Below are positions 16,775 to 24,761 of a stretch of 37,814 bases of DNA, piece by piece. The notes under the pieces were generated by a model. It was not told the origin of the DNA, did no database searches, and saw nothing but the letters and a program-made list of their open reading frames with translations. Position 1 is the stretch's first letter. Each line of letters starts with the position of its first letter. The DNA lies in NCBI GenBank assembly GCA_009691855.1, contig SIAI01000007.1, positions 97,935-135,748 of the forward strand, in the 5' to 3' direction. The stretch comes from Planctomycetota bacterium. Lineage in GTDB: Bacteria > Planctomycetota > UBA1135 > GCA-002686595. The position numbers and the translations under genes are program-made.

Positions 16775-19594
16775 CTACTGCTTGCCTCCCTTGGGGGGCG
16801 GCGCGTCGGGCAAGTCGAAGGTTCCCGCGCGTTGCAGGTCGTAGATCACGACCGCCTCGGCCGCGTGGTTCGCGGCCGGGTTGTTGCGTCGCGCGATCGT
16901 CACCGCGCGGTCGCGGGCGTTGTCGTCGGGCTTGTACTTCTCGTGCAGCTTGCGGTGCTCCTCGGCCAGCTGGGTCTGGCCGAGATCGCCCAGGATCAGG
17001 CTCAGGTTGTAGTGCGCGGAGAGGTTCTCGGAGTCGATCGCCAGGGTGCGCTCGAAGTAGGTCTGGGCCTCGCGCAGCAGCGCCTCGCGCGCGGCGTGGT
17101 TCTCGTCGCCACGCTGCTCCTTGGCGAGCTCGACCAGCGTCTGGCCGAGCTCGTTCAGCATGCGGTAGTCCTTCGAGAAGTCGAAGCCGCGCTTGCGCGT
17201 CTCCTCGGTGTCGAGCGTGTCGAGCTTCTTGAAGGAGGCCACGGCCTCGTCGAGGAAACCGTTCTGCTTGCTGACCATGCCGCCGAACCACAGCAGGCTC
17301 CAGGCGTAGGCCGGCGGCTGGTGCTCGCCGGCGCGCTTCAGCGCCGCGGCGGCCTCGTCCAGGCGGCCCTCGCGCAGGTACACGCGCGCCAGGTTGAGCG
17401 GACCCTCGGCACGGCCGAGCTCCTCGACCTTCTTGAAGGCGACCTCGGCCTGGCGCAGCTCGCCGGCGGGACCGGTGGCGCCGGCCTTGCGCAAGAGGCC
17501 GATGCCGTAGTCGTTCCAGCGCTGCCAGGGGTCGATGGCCGACTTCTGCTCGCCCAGCGCGGCGCCGGCGACGGGCAGCGTGAGCGCGTCCTTGGCCAGC
17601 TCCATGATGTGGAAGTCGTTGCCCTTGAACTCGTCGCCTTGGAAGAGGCGCACGTAGGTCGTGTCGAACTTGCGGTAGCGCAGCGCGACCTCGATCGTGA
17701 TCGGCTCGCTCACGTCGGGCGGGACGTCGAAGCGATAGTGCACCACGTCCGCGGCGCCGGGCGGGATCTGGTGGTCGTAGAGCGGGACGAAGATGTCCTG
17801 CGCGTTGCGCCGGTCGATGCGCTCGCCGTTGCGATCGAGCATGTAGACGTTGAGGAAGTGCGACCAGGGATCGACCTGGCCGTCCGCGGCGCGCGCGCCG
17901 CTGCGGCCGATGACGCGCGTGCCGCTCTTCACCACGACGTCCAGCCACATCTCGTTCGAGTCCGAGGTGCCGCCGGTGAAGTTGTGGCCCATCTTCACCG
18001 TGCGCACGACGGCGTCGAACAGGTAGCTCTGGCCGGGCTGGAGCGCGGGCGTCTCGGGCCGCAGCGGCGCGGCGAGCTCGCCCTCCAGCGTGCCGCCCTG
18101 GCGCAGCGCGAACAGGTCCACGCGCATCACGCCCTCGTTGAACTTCTCGTGCGTGGCGAGGGACTCGGGCGCGTCGGCGAAGACGCTGATGGCCGTGTTG
18201 GCCGAGGGGAACTGGTGGTTGTGGACCTTGAGCTCGCCCGATTCGTCGCGCTCGCGCGCGCCGAAGTCGTCCGAGGCCACGAGCTTCATGTGGCAGTTGT
18301 TGCAGTTCGGCTCGGCCTTGGGCGGGTAGTAGAAGCTCTGCGTGCCGTGGCCAGAGACGCCCGACAGCAGGAAGTCGTCGTACAGGTTCTGCCCGCGCAG
18401 CCACTTGTACTTGTTGAGCTCCTCGGGCAGGTGCACCTTGTGGCACGCGCCGCAGTACTCGGTGGTCTTGTGCAGCGGCTTGAGGAAGGTCTTCTTGTGG
18501 AAGGCGGGCTTGGCCTTCACCAGCTGGCGGTTCACCCAGCGCAGGAACGGGCTCTCGCTGAAGGTGAACGGGTACTGCGAGGGCTCCTCGATGGTGAAGT
18601 CGCTGTTGCCCTGGGTGCTGTTGACGTTGGTGATCGCGTGGCAGGCGGTGCAGGTGATGCCGGCCTGGGCGGTGGGGTGGTTGACGTCGTCGAAGTTCGG
18701 GTCGTCGAAGGCGCCGCTGAAGAACGGCACGACGTCGTGGCACCCGGCGCAGAAGCGCGCGGCTTGCACGTTGCCGTCGCGCTCGAGCGCGACCTTGCGG
18801 GTCTGGCGCACCGAGAAGAGGTAGGCCGGGTTGTTGAAGGACGCGAAGCGGTGCGCGCTGTGGTACCAGCTGTCGTAGACGTCGGCGTGGCACTGCTTGC
18901 AGTACTCGTCGTTCATCAACGACTGAGCCGGGATGAAGTTGCCGGTCGCGGTGCGCGCCAGCGAGGGGAAGAAGTACTGCTCGCCCTCCTTCGGCCCGAC
19001 CACACCCCACTTCTTCGGGTCCTGCGAGTGCAGGCCGACCATGACCAGCGCGAAGGCGGCTGAGACCGCCATCCAGGCCACGCCGATCTTCCACTTGATC
19101 TTGCGCCCGGCCAGGCGGTGCAGCACGAACAGCCACGCCACCAGGACCGGCGTGATGACGTGCGCCCAGTAGAAGACGTCGCGCGCGGTGGGGCTGCCCA
19201 CCTCCAGCTTCACGCCGCCGATGTCCACGCGCATCAGCAGGAAGCCCGTGAGGAGCAGCAGGAGCGCCGTGGTGAGCAGCGCGTAGCCGGCGATCACCGC
19301 GCGGCGATTCGGCCGGTCGTAGGTGTTGAGGGTGTGGACGACCCCGAACACGATCACCGGCACGGTGATCAAGAGTCCCAGGACGAGGTGTCCCGCGAAC
19401 ATCAGCTGGTAGAAGTAATTCTCGAAGGTCTCGCCCTTCAGCCACTGGGCGAAGGTGATCGCCGCCAGGTAGACCGAGTTCACCCCCAGCACGGCGAACA
19501 GGCCGAAGACGACGTACAGCCACCACTTCAGCTTCGAACCGACGGCCTTGCGGTAGAGCTTCTTCTTCGGCTGGGCGGGATCGGCGTCGGCCAT
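16775..19594 (-). CDS. Membrane pentahaem c-type cytochrome fused to TPR repeats
   Basis: A 939-aa protein starting at ATG 19594 (an in-frame TTG at 19612 is the alternative). Five predicted transmembrane helices (about 24-48, 63-88, 98-121, 139-162, 168-188) include His residues that could ligate b-haem (His69, His87, His145, His159). Then come five CxxCH haem-c motifs: CKQCH (232), CAGCH (282), CTACH (315), CGACH (381) and CNNCH (431). The first sits in CHADVYDSWYHSAH, which resembles cytochrome c554-like multihaem domains. A beta-rich region follows, then TPR-like helices (about 690-890, including ENLSAHYNLSLILGDLGQT). The layout suggests quinol-linked electron transfer to the periplasm with a protein-docking tail (inference); the electron acceptor is unknown. 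It heads the run with the CRTAC1-like gene. Confidence 0.92.
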   Translation of the reverse strand: MADADPAQPKKKLYRKAVGSKLKWWLYVVFGLFAVLGVNSVYLAAITFAQWLKGETFENYFYQLMFAGHLVLGLLITVPVIVFGVVHTLNTYDRPNRRAVIAGYALLTTALLLLLTGFLLMRVDIGGVKLEVGSPTARDVFYWAHVITPVLVAWLFVLHRLAGRKIKWKIGVAWMAVSAAFALVMVGLHSQDPKKWGVVGPKEGEQYFFPSLARTATGNFIPAQSLMNDEYCKQCHADVYDSWYHSAHRFASFNNPAYLFSVRQTRKVALERDGNVQAARFCAGCHDVVPFFSGAFDDPNFDDVNHPTAQAGITCTACHAITNVNSTQGNSDFTIEEPSQYPFTFSESPFLRWVNRQLVKAKPAFHKKTFLKPLHKTTEYCGACHKVHLPEELNKYKWLRGQNLYDDFLLSGVSGHGTQSFYYPPKAEPNCNNCHMKLVASDDFGARERDESGELKVHNHQFPSANTAISVFADAPESLATHEKFNEGVMRVDLFALRQGGTLEGELAAPLRPETPALQPGQSYLFDAVVRTVKMGHNFTGGTSDSNEMWLDVVVKSGTRVIGRSGARAADGQVDPWSHFLNVYMLDRNGERIDRRNAQDIFVPLYDHQIPPGAADVVHYRFDVPPDVSEPITIEVALRYRKFDTTYVRLFQGDEFKGNDFHIMELAKDALTLPVAGAALGEQKSAIDPWQRWNDYGIGLLRKAGATGPAGELRQAEVAFKKVEELGRAEGPLNLARVYLREGRLDEAAAALKRAGEHQPPAYAWSLLWFGGMVSKQNGFLDEAVASFKKLDTLDTEETRKRGFDFSKDYRMLNELGQTLVELAKEQRGDENHAAREALLREAQTYFERTLAIDSENLSAHYNLSLILGDLGQTQLAEEHRKLHEKYKPDDNARDRAVTIARRNNPAANHAAEAVVIYDLQRAGTFDLPDAPPPKGGKQ

Positions 19595-19663
19595 GGACTC
19601 ACTCGGGGGCAACCTGGGAAACGCAATGCGGCGGCAGGGACTCCGGGACTTATTCGGAACAAT

Positions 19664-19685
19664 CCCCCCCGGGCTGGGGGGGGGG
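19664..19685. repeat. C7/G10 homopolymer hairpin upstream of the cytochrome gene
   Basis: Seven C (19664-19670), GGGCT, then ten G (19676-19685), about 70-90 bases upstream of the cytochrome start. It can form a C/G hairpin, and on the G strand a G-rich structure. Long homopolymers like this are prone to slippage in replication and to length errors in sequencing, so the exact count should not be trusted. Confidence 0.6.
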
Positions 19686-19748
19686 CAGTCTAGTCGGCTG
19701 GACCGCGAGTTCCTCTGAGGGTAGGGGGGCGCGAGAGCAAGGAGGCTC

Positions 19749-19801
19749 GCGGGGGATGGAGCGTGCCGCGTCAGGAACGGTGCCGCCCCTCCATCACCCG
19801 C
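19749..19801 (-). terminator. Stem-loop immediately after the PEP mutase stop
   Basis: GCGGGGGATGGAG (19749-19761) pairs with CTCCATCACCCGC (19789-19801) with one mismatch, around a 27-base loop. It begins at the base following the stop codon of the PEP mutase gene (stop at 19802-19804 on the minus strand). No T-tract follows. It is a likely transcript-end structure and resembles the placement of the larger palindromes at 7053-7226 and 22231-22396. Confidence 0.55.
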
Positions 19802-21427
19802 TCAGCGCGCGCTGAACTTGCCCGCCTGGATCACGTCGTAGAGGCTGTCCACATCGAGCCAGTTCCCGGCCGTGTAGGTCACCTGGACGTCCAGCCCGGC
19901 GGCCACGAGCCGATTCAGGAGCGCCGCCACCTGCGGACGCCCCCCCTTGGCCTGCTTCAGCAGCTCGGCTGTGGTCTCGCGCACCGCGTTCCAGGCTGGT
20001 GGCGCGATCTTCAAGAGGCCGATCCACTCGCCGTGGCGCTCCGCCTCGGGCAGATCGGCGGCCATGCGCTTCAGGCGCACGGGTTCGCCGAAGCTCCGGC
20101 GCGTGGGCGGGGAGGAGCAGCTGGCGTAGTCGGCATCGCGCCCCAGGTTGGCGCTTTCCTGCCAGTTCGAGTCGACCACCAGGGCGACGTCCGCGTCGAG
20201 ATCGAGCAAGAGCTCGAGCGCGTGGCGACGGAACAGCACGTCGCCGTAGCCGACGTACAGCGCGCCCTCGCTCACGCCCACCGCGTCGAGCGCGAGCGCC
20301 AGCGAGTGCAACTCGCCGGTGGTCTCGTAGAGGTCGTTGTCGACGTAGTGCAGGCCGGGCAGGCTGAGCGCCTCCTTCTTGTAGCCGCGCACCACGTGGA
20401 CGCGGTGCACGCCGGCCAACTTGAAGGCCGAGACGATGTGCGCGAGCAGCGGCTGGCCGGCGACGTCGACCATCGCTTTAGGGCGGTCCTCGGTGAGCTT
20501 GCCGAGCTCGACCCCGCGCGTGGCCGCCAGCAGGATCGCGCGATCGCCGCGCGACGCGCGCGGCAGGAAGCGCGTCTCGGCCTCCTTCAGCTCGGCCACG
20601 CCCTGCAGGCGGAAGACCTCGGAGAGCGGCGCGATCTCGTTCTCGACCGCGGCCGCCGTTTGCTCGCGCGCCAGGGCGCGCGCCGTCTTCTGCATCGCGG
20701 CCAGCGACGAGCGCAGCACGTGGTTGGCCCAGATCGCCAGCGAGAACCCGGCGTCGCGGAAGACCTGCGTCGGCGTGCGCCAGTACTTGGTGGGCACGAT
20801 GACCACCGGCGCGCGGTCGCCCCACTCGTTGCGGAAGGCCAGTACCTCGTCGGCGGTCGCCTGGGAGGAGTGGATCAGGATCGCGTCCGCGCCGGCCTCG
20901 ACGTAGGCCTCGGAGCGACGCAGCGCCTCCGCCATGCCCCAGCCCGCGATCAGGGCCTCGGTGCGGGCCACGATCACGAAGTCGTCGTCCTGGGCAGCGT
21001 CCTTGCCCGCGCGGATTTTGCCCGCGAACTCCTCGATCGAGGCCAGCGGCTGCGCCTCGCCCTCGAGGAAGCTGTTGGCCTTGGGGAACAGCTTGTCCTC
21101 GATGCACAGCGCGGCGATGCCGCGCTGCTCGAGCTTGCGCACCAAACGCCGCACGTTGTTGAAGTTGCCGTAGCCCGTGTCGCCGTCGAGCAGGATCGGC
21201 ACCGACGTCGCGTCGGCCATGAACTCGAGCATCTCCAGGATCTGCGTCCAGGAGGCCTCGTTGTTGTCGCGCACCCCGTACTGCGCCGAGAGGCACAGGC
21301 CGCTGGCCCAGATGCCGGAGAAGCCCGCCTCCTCCGCCACGCGCGCCGAGAGTCCGTTGTGGGCCTCCAGCAGGAACTCGAGCCGCGGGGTGAGGAGCAA
21401 TTCACGGAAGCGGGTGGTCTTGCGCAC
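19802..21427 (-). CDS. aepX: Phosphoenolpyruvate mutase fused to a sugar-nucleotide-type nucleotidyltransferase
   Basis: A two-domain enzyme of 541 aa (GTG start at 21427, no clear Shine-Dalgarno). Residues about 1-285 are PEP mutase of the isocitrate-lyase superfamily. DGDTGYG (81-87) binds metal, and the diagnostic catalytic signature [10 protein letters not shown] (110-119) is complete, so it should make phosphonopyruvate from PEP. Residues about 295-541 are a nucleotidyltransferase like those that activate phosphonates with CTP (PntC-like). The signature expected as LAAGxGxRL reads [12 protein letters not shown], while [18 protein letters not shown] and YVGYGDVLF look normal. The altered glycine and arginine leave its activity open. 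No phosphonopyruvate decarboxylase or aminotransferase is in the window, so the pathway partners must be elsewhere. It implies phosphonate-decorated surface molecules (inference). Confidence 0.93.
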   Translation of the reverse strand: MRKTTRFRELLLTPRLEFLLEAHNGLSARVAEEAGFSGIWASGLCLSAQYGVRDNNEASWTQILEMLEFMADATSVPILLDGDTGYGNFNNVRRLVRKLEQRGIAALCIEDKLFPKANSFLEGEAQPLASIEEFAGKIRAGKDAAQDDDFVIVARTEALIAGWGMAEALRRSEAYVEAGADAILIHSSQATADEVLAFRNEWGDRAPVVIVPTKYWRTPTQVFRDAGFSLAIWANHVLRSSLAAMQKTARALAREQTAAAVENEIAPLSEVFRLQGVAELKEAETRFLPRASRGDRAILLAATRGVELGKLTEDRPKAMVDVAGQPLLAHIVSAFKLAGVHRVHVVRGYKKEALSLPGLHYVDNDLYETTGELHSLALALDAVGVSEGALYVGYGDVLFRRHALELLLDLDADVALVVDSNWQESANLGRDADYASCSSPPTRRSFGEPVRLKRMAADLPEAERHGEWIGLLKIAPPAWNAVRETTAELLKQAKGGRPQVAALLNRLVAAGLDVQVTYTAGNWLDVDSLYDVIQAGKFSAR

Positions 21428-21844
21428 GGGGCCCCGGTTCTACCCGCCTTCGCGCAGGGACGCGAGGTCGCAACCGAGCTCGAGCAACCCTTCCAACGAG
21501 CCTCGCCACCTGCCCACCAGCATCCGGGTCTGGCGCGTCGAGTCGCGTGGGCCTTTCCGCCTCTTTCACCCCGAAGGCCCGATGATGGTCCGCCAGTTGC
21601 CTAAGAGGCTCACCCTTTCGGGGGCCCGCGCCCCCGAGCTTGTGACTCTTGGGAAGGCCTCTGGAGCTTGCTCCAGAGGCCTTCCCGCTTATTAGGGGCT
21701 GGGTTGTTTCATCCTGCCTGGCGATGGGATGGACCCACAGGAACTGGACGACTGGCCGGCGATTGGGGCAATCGCCGAATGGGGGAGCTCGGCCGGGACC
21801 GTCCAGGATGCAGACTTGCGTCCGGTTCGAGGACGAAGCGAGGC
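21428..21844. other. 417-bp gene-poor stretch with three hairpins
   Basis: No reading frame here looks coding on either strand. It holds three inverted repeats: CGGGGGC/GCCCCCG at 21619-21636 (4-base loop), a perfect 17-bp stem at 21651-21686 (listed separately), and CGGCGATT/AATCGCCG at 21757-21777 (5-base loop). Together they lie between the end of the frameshifted small lipoprotein gene and the start of the PEP mutase gene, where a transcript end and a promoter are expected. No confident promoter elements were recognised. Confidence 0.5.
21651..21686. terminator. Perfect 17-bp hairpin with a TT loop
   Basis: GGGAAGGCCTCTGGAGC (21651-21667) and its exact complement (21670-21686) flank TT. 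Very stable. On the plus strand it is followed by GCTTATTAGG, on the minus strand by AAGAGTCACAAG, so neither side has a long T-tract. It lies between the small lipoprotein gene and the PEP mutase gene, both on the minus strand, so it is a candidate transcript end for the former. Confidence 0.6.
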
Positions 21845-22186
21845 TCAGCGACCGCCGTAGCCCTGGTCCTTCGGGTCCTCGCGCTGCTCTTGGTCGATCT
21901 CGGCTGGCACGGGGCCGATCACCGCTTCCATCAGCTCGCCGCGATGGCGCTCGAGGTGCTCCTGCAGCTCCCTCGGCCAGGAGGCCCCGCGCAAGAAGGT
22001 CGAGTTCTTGCGCGGGGAGCGACCCCCAGATCGAGGGCGGCGAGCTGGGCGAGCACGCTCTTCTGGCGCTGGTCTTCGGCCTTGCGTTCCGTGATCGGAA
22101 GGCTCGTCAGCGCGATCCAGCCCGGCTCACCTGGACCGCAGGCGCCCGAGCAGCAGGGTGACGAGGGCGAGGAGCGGGTTTCTCAA
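21845..22186 (-). pseudogene. Small lipoprotein gene broken by two homopolymer frameshifts
   Basis: No single frame is open, but repairing two homopolymer runs gives one coherent protein of about 113 aa. From TTG 22186 the frame reads RNPLLALVTLLL. Removing one G from a GGG run (about 22145-22147) leads to a canonical lipobox LLGAC, then GPGEPGWIALTSLPITE and a Lys/Gln-rich helix. Adding one C to a CCCC run (about 22015-22018) leads on to PPRKNSTFLRG, then SWPRELQEHLERHRGELM and the end DPKDQGYGGR before TGA (21845-21847). The family is not recognised. It is the third gene of the minus-strand run after the beta-helix protein. It is either an assembly artefact or a decaying gene. Confidence 0.6.
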
Positions 22187-22230
22187 CGCACGGCGCGGCC
22201 GTTCGGGCCACGCGCGCGCGAGCACGACCC

Positions 22231-22396
22231 ACTAGTGGTGTGATTCACGCAGAGGGGCCTTTATCCCGAGGTTGCCTGCGTTCGCCGCAAGGCGCGCCGC
22301 CGCCGCGACTTCGGTGCAAGTCTCGGAGAAGGCGCAACGCCGCGGCGGGCGCAGGCGGCCCGAGACAAAGGCTTCTGCGCGTGAATCACAGCACTA
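22231..22396. repeat. 166-bp imperfect palindrome overlapping a stop codon
   Basis: The outer arms TAGTGGTGTGATTCACGC (22231-22248) and GCGTGAATCACAGCACTA (22379-22396) pair at 17 of 18 positions. Moving inward, GCCTTT/AAAGGC, CTGCG/CGCAG and GAGAC-type blocks continue the symmetry to a centre at ACTT-CGGTGC-AAGT (22308-22321). The outer and inner centres agree within about 1 bp. The right arm contains the TAG stop (22394-22396) of the beta-helix lipoprotein gene. Its sequence differs from the 7053-7226 palindrome, but size, symmetry and placement at a minus-strand stop are the same. Confidence 0.8.
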
Positions 22397-24727
22397 ACGC
22401 TGGAAGGGCAGGGCCAGGGCTCCTGACAGCACGGTTCCGTCGCTGGCCGCGAGGCCGTCGAGCTCGATCCGGAAGTCACCCGCGCCCCAGCCGCCGCCGG
22501 GGGCGTTGATCGTGAGCTGAGCGCCGGAGGTCTGGAGCGTCACGTTCAGCGTGTTCGCTCCGCGCAGCGCGCGCACCGTGCCGGCGTTCGCGCTCGCGCC
22601 GTTCAGGGTCTTGGAGAAGGCGATCACCAGGGCTTGGTTGCTGCCGATCGTGGTGGAGAGCGCGGGGGTCACGGTCAGAGCGCTGAGGAGCTCGGCCGGC
22701 TTCTCCTCGGTCACGCCCGGGGCGGCCGCGAGGGGCGAGCCGAAGGGCCCGGCGTCGGCTCCGTTCATGCCGGTAGCGAGGGCGGTGGAGCCCGCTAGGA
22801 GCTGGTAGTCCTCGTTGACGTCGGCCGAGCCCGGGGGAAAGGCGGCCAGGAGGCCGGGAGCATCGAAGTCCGCCGGAGCGGCGGTCAGCGTGACCGTCGA
22901 GCCGGCGATCGTGGCCGCGGCGAGTTCGTTCGTGTCGTCGCCGAGCTCGAGCACGCCCGCCGTGCTGAAGCCAGTCGGCGTCGAAAGGGTCAGCGTCGCG
23001 CCTGAGCGCGCCAGCACGTGGCAGTACTCTTCGGGCGCGCTGGCGAAGGCGATCGTGGCGAGGTCGCTGGCGCTCACGTTGCCGACCTGGATGGTGTTCG
23101 CGTCGAACGCGGTCGTCTGCTGATAGGCGATGGTGGAGGAGGCCGCGGCCGCGAGGTCGCGGCTGGAGAGCCCGCCGCCGAAGTTGCTGGCCAGCAGGCA
23201 GTGCGTGAGCACCACCGAGCGGTTGCCGATGCCGGCCGGCGGACCCTCGGCGCGCACGCCGAACTCGCTGTTGCCGACGAAGGCCGAGCTGGTCACCGAG
23301 AGCAGGCCAGCCGCGGTCTCGCAGGTCACGAACAAGCCATGGGTCCCGTTGCCGGTCGACAGCACGCGTTCTACGAGCGCGCTCCCCAGACCGTCCAGGT
23401 CGAGGTGCACGCCAGCGCCGCCGTTGGCGCGCGAGAAGCTCTCTCTGATCTGGATGTTCGAGGAGTAGTTGGGAGACAGCTCATAGTCGTGGTCCAGGAA
23501 GATGCCCGGCCCCTTGTTGCGCTCGAAGGCGCAGCCGCGGATGCGCACGGCGTAGAGGCCGTCCGTAGGGGCCAGAGGAGCGGTGAGCGCCGCGCGCAGG
23601 CCTGAGGCGAGGTTGACCGTGGTGCCGTTGCCGAAGAAGCGCGAGCTGGTGACCTCCAGGGTCGCGATGTCGCCGTTCGTGGGCAGGATCGTCGTGGGCA
23701 CGAGAGCGTTGAGGTCGAGGCCCTCCTGCTCGTTGGCCGCGAAGACCGAGTTGAAGATGTGGTAGTCGAACACGCCGCTGCCGTTCAGGCCGTCGGCGCC
23801 GTTGCGGCTCGACTGGCAGTTCGTCAGCGTCACGTCGTAGGAGAGCCCGACCAGGTTGCGCAGGCGAATCCCGCGGTCGGCCATGTCGGTGATGACCACG
23901 CTGCGCATCTCGATCGAGCAGGGGTCGGTCTGGTTCGTGTCCACCGCGATCTGGCCGACGCCGTTGCCCGTGATGCGGATCCCGTCCAAGGTGGCCGCCC
24001 AGCCGTTGTCGACCGGCGAGCCGCACTCCAGGGCCTTTTGGCCGGGGCCGACGTTCCACACCGTGGGAGTGGCGATCGGATCGCGGGTGGCGAGGTCGAA
24101 GTTCGCGTCAAAGCCGCCGAACAGGGACACGCCCGAGGCGATGGGCAGGTTCGCGGCGTCGTAGGTGCCTTCGCGGATCCAGACATTCGCTCCCACGCTC
24201 CCGTTCAGAAGATTGGCGAAGCCGGTGAGCACGCCACCGAACAGGGTCGGGAAGGCCGTCGCGGGAGTGAGGCCGTCGGCGGCTCCTCCCGCGCTGGAGG
24301 CGGCATCCACATAGATCGGCGGGGCGGGGATCGCGGTGAGCTTTGGCCCCGTCTGCACGTACGTCCCACCCGTCGTCGGGCGGATGCCGAGACCGACGAA
24401 GTAGTGCGTGTCGTTCGTCAGGGCGTTGACCGTCACGCTCGTGGCGCCCCCGAGCGGAACCTGCGGCGTGGACTGGAAGATCCCGCTCTCGCTGGTCGAG
24501 ACGAAGACGGCGACCTCGAAGGCCGCGTCTGAGGGCGGCGTGAAGTACGCGCGCAGGGCGCCAGACCCCACCGCGACGCTCGAGAGCGCCGCGGTGGGTG
24601 TGAAAGCGGTGGGACCAGTCGGGGGGTCAACTGGCCCACCTCCGCCACCACCACCGCTCCCGCCAGCGCAGCCTCCGATGAGGAGGAGGATTGGAGAGAA
24701 AGCGAACCGGGGAGAGGTTGAGGCCAT
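22394..24727 (-). CDS. Right-handed beta-helix (NosD/DUF1565-like) surface lipoprotein
   Basis: A 777-aa predicted lipoprotein: ATG at 24727, MASTSPRFAFSPILLLIGGC with Cys20, then a Gly-rich linker of about 10 residues and a Pro/Thr stretch. An FN3-like segment (about 45-130) is followed by YVDAASSAGGAADGLTPATAFPT, the typical entry to DUF1565-type parallel beta-helices. Many short rungs follow (LDGIRITGNGVGQIAV, VVITDMADRGIRLRN, SVFAANEQEGLDL, SSAFVGNSEFGVRA). The C-terminal about 100 residues look like an Ig-like domain (WGAGDFRIELDGLAASDGT). Such helices usually bind or cleave polysaccharide, but no catalytic residues are identifiable. It is 34 bp downstream of the CnaB-repeat gene, probably in an operon. 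The stop lies inside the large palindrome. Confidence 0.88.
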   Translation of the reverse strand: MASTSPRFAFSPILLLIGGCAGGSGGGGGGGPVDPPTGPTAFTPTAALSSVAVGSGALRAYFTPPSDAAFEVAVFVSTSESGIFQSTPQVPLGGATSVTVNALTNDTHYFVGLGIRPTTGGTYVQTGPKLTAIPAPPIYVDAASSAGGAADGLTPATAFPTLFGGVLTGFANLLNGSVGANVWIREGTYDAANLPIASGVSLFGGFDANFDLATRDPIATPTVWNVGPGQKALECGSPVDNGWAATLDGIRITGNGVGQIAVDTNQTDPCSIEMRSVVITDMADRGIRLRNLVGLSYDVTLTNCQSSRNGADGLNGSGVFDYHIFNSVFAANEQEGLDLNALVPTTILPTNGDIATLEVTSSRFFGNGTTVNLASGLRAALTAPLAPTDGLYAVRIRGCAFERNKGPGIFLDHDYELSPNYSSNIQIRESFSRANGGAGVHLDLDGLGSALVERVLSTGNGTHGLFVTCETAAGLLSVTSSAFVGNSEFGVRAEGPPAGIGNRSVVLTHCLLASNFGGGLSSRDLAAAASSTIAYQQTTAFDANTIQVGNVSASDLATIAFASAPEEYCHVLARSGATLTLSTPTGFSTAGVLELGDDTNELAAATIAGSTVTLTAAPADFDAPGLLAAFPPGSADVNEDYQLLAGSTALATGMNGADAGPFGSPLAAAPGVTEEKPAELLSALTVTPALSTTIGSNQALVIAFSKTLNGASANAGTVRALRGANTLNVTLQTSGAQLTINAPGGGWGAGDFRIELDGLAASDGTVLSGALALPFQR

Positions 24728-24761
24728 TCCGGTGGGGAAGTGATGAGGGCGTGAACTTGGA

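Noticed and set aside
14926..19063. Two overlapping frames of about 770-800 codons on the plus strand
   Set aside because: Antisense to the CRTAC1-like and cytochrome genes, with no motif; the CxxCH and DxDxDGD motifs lie on the minus strand.
21986..22018. 13-bp hairpin (CCCCGCGCAAGAA with its complement) considered as a terminator
   Set aside because: It falls inside the reconstructed small lipoprotein coding sequence (PRKNSTFLRG), so its symmetry may be incidental to codons.
21649..22243. Plus-strand frames of 170-191 codons between the PEP mutase and beta-helix genes
   Set aside because: No signal peptide, domain or ribosome site. The minus strand of the same stretch reads as a lipoprotein when two homopolymers are repaired.
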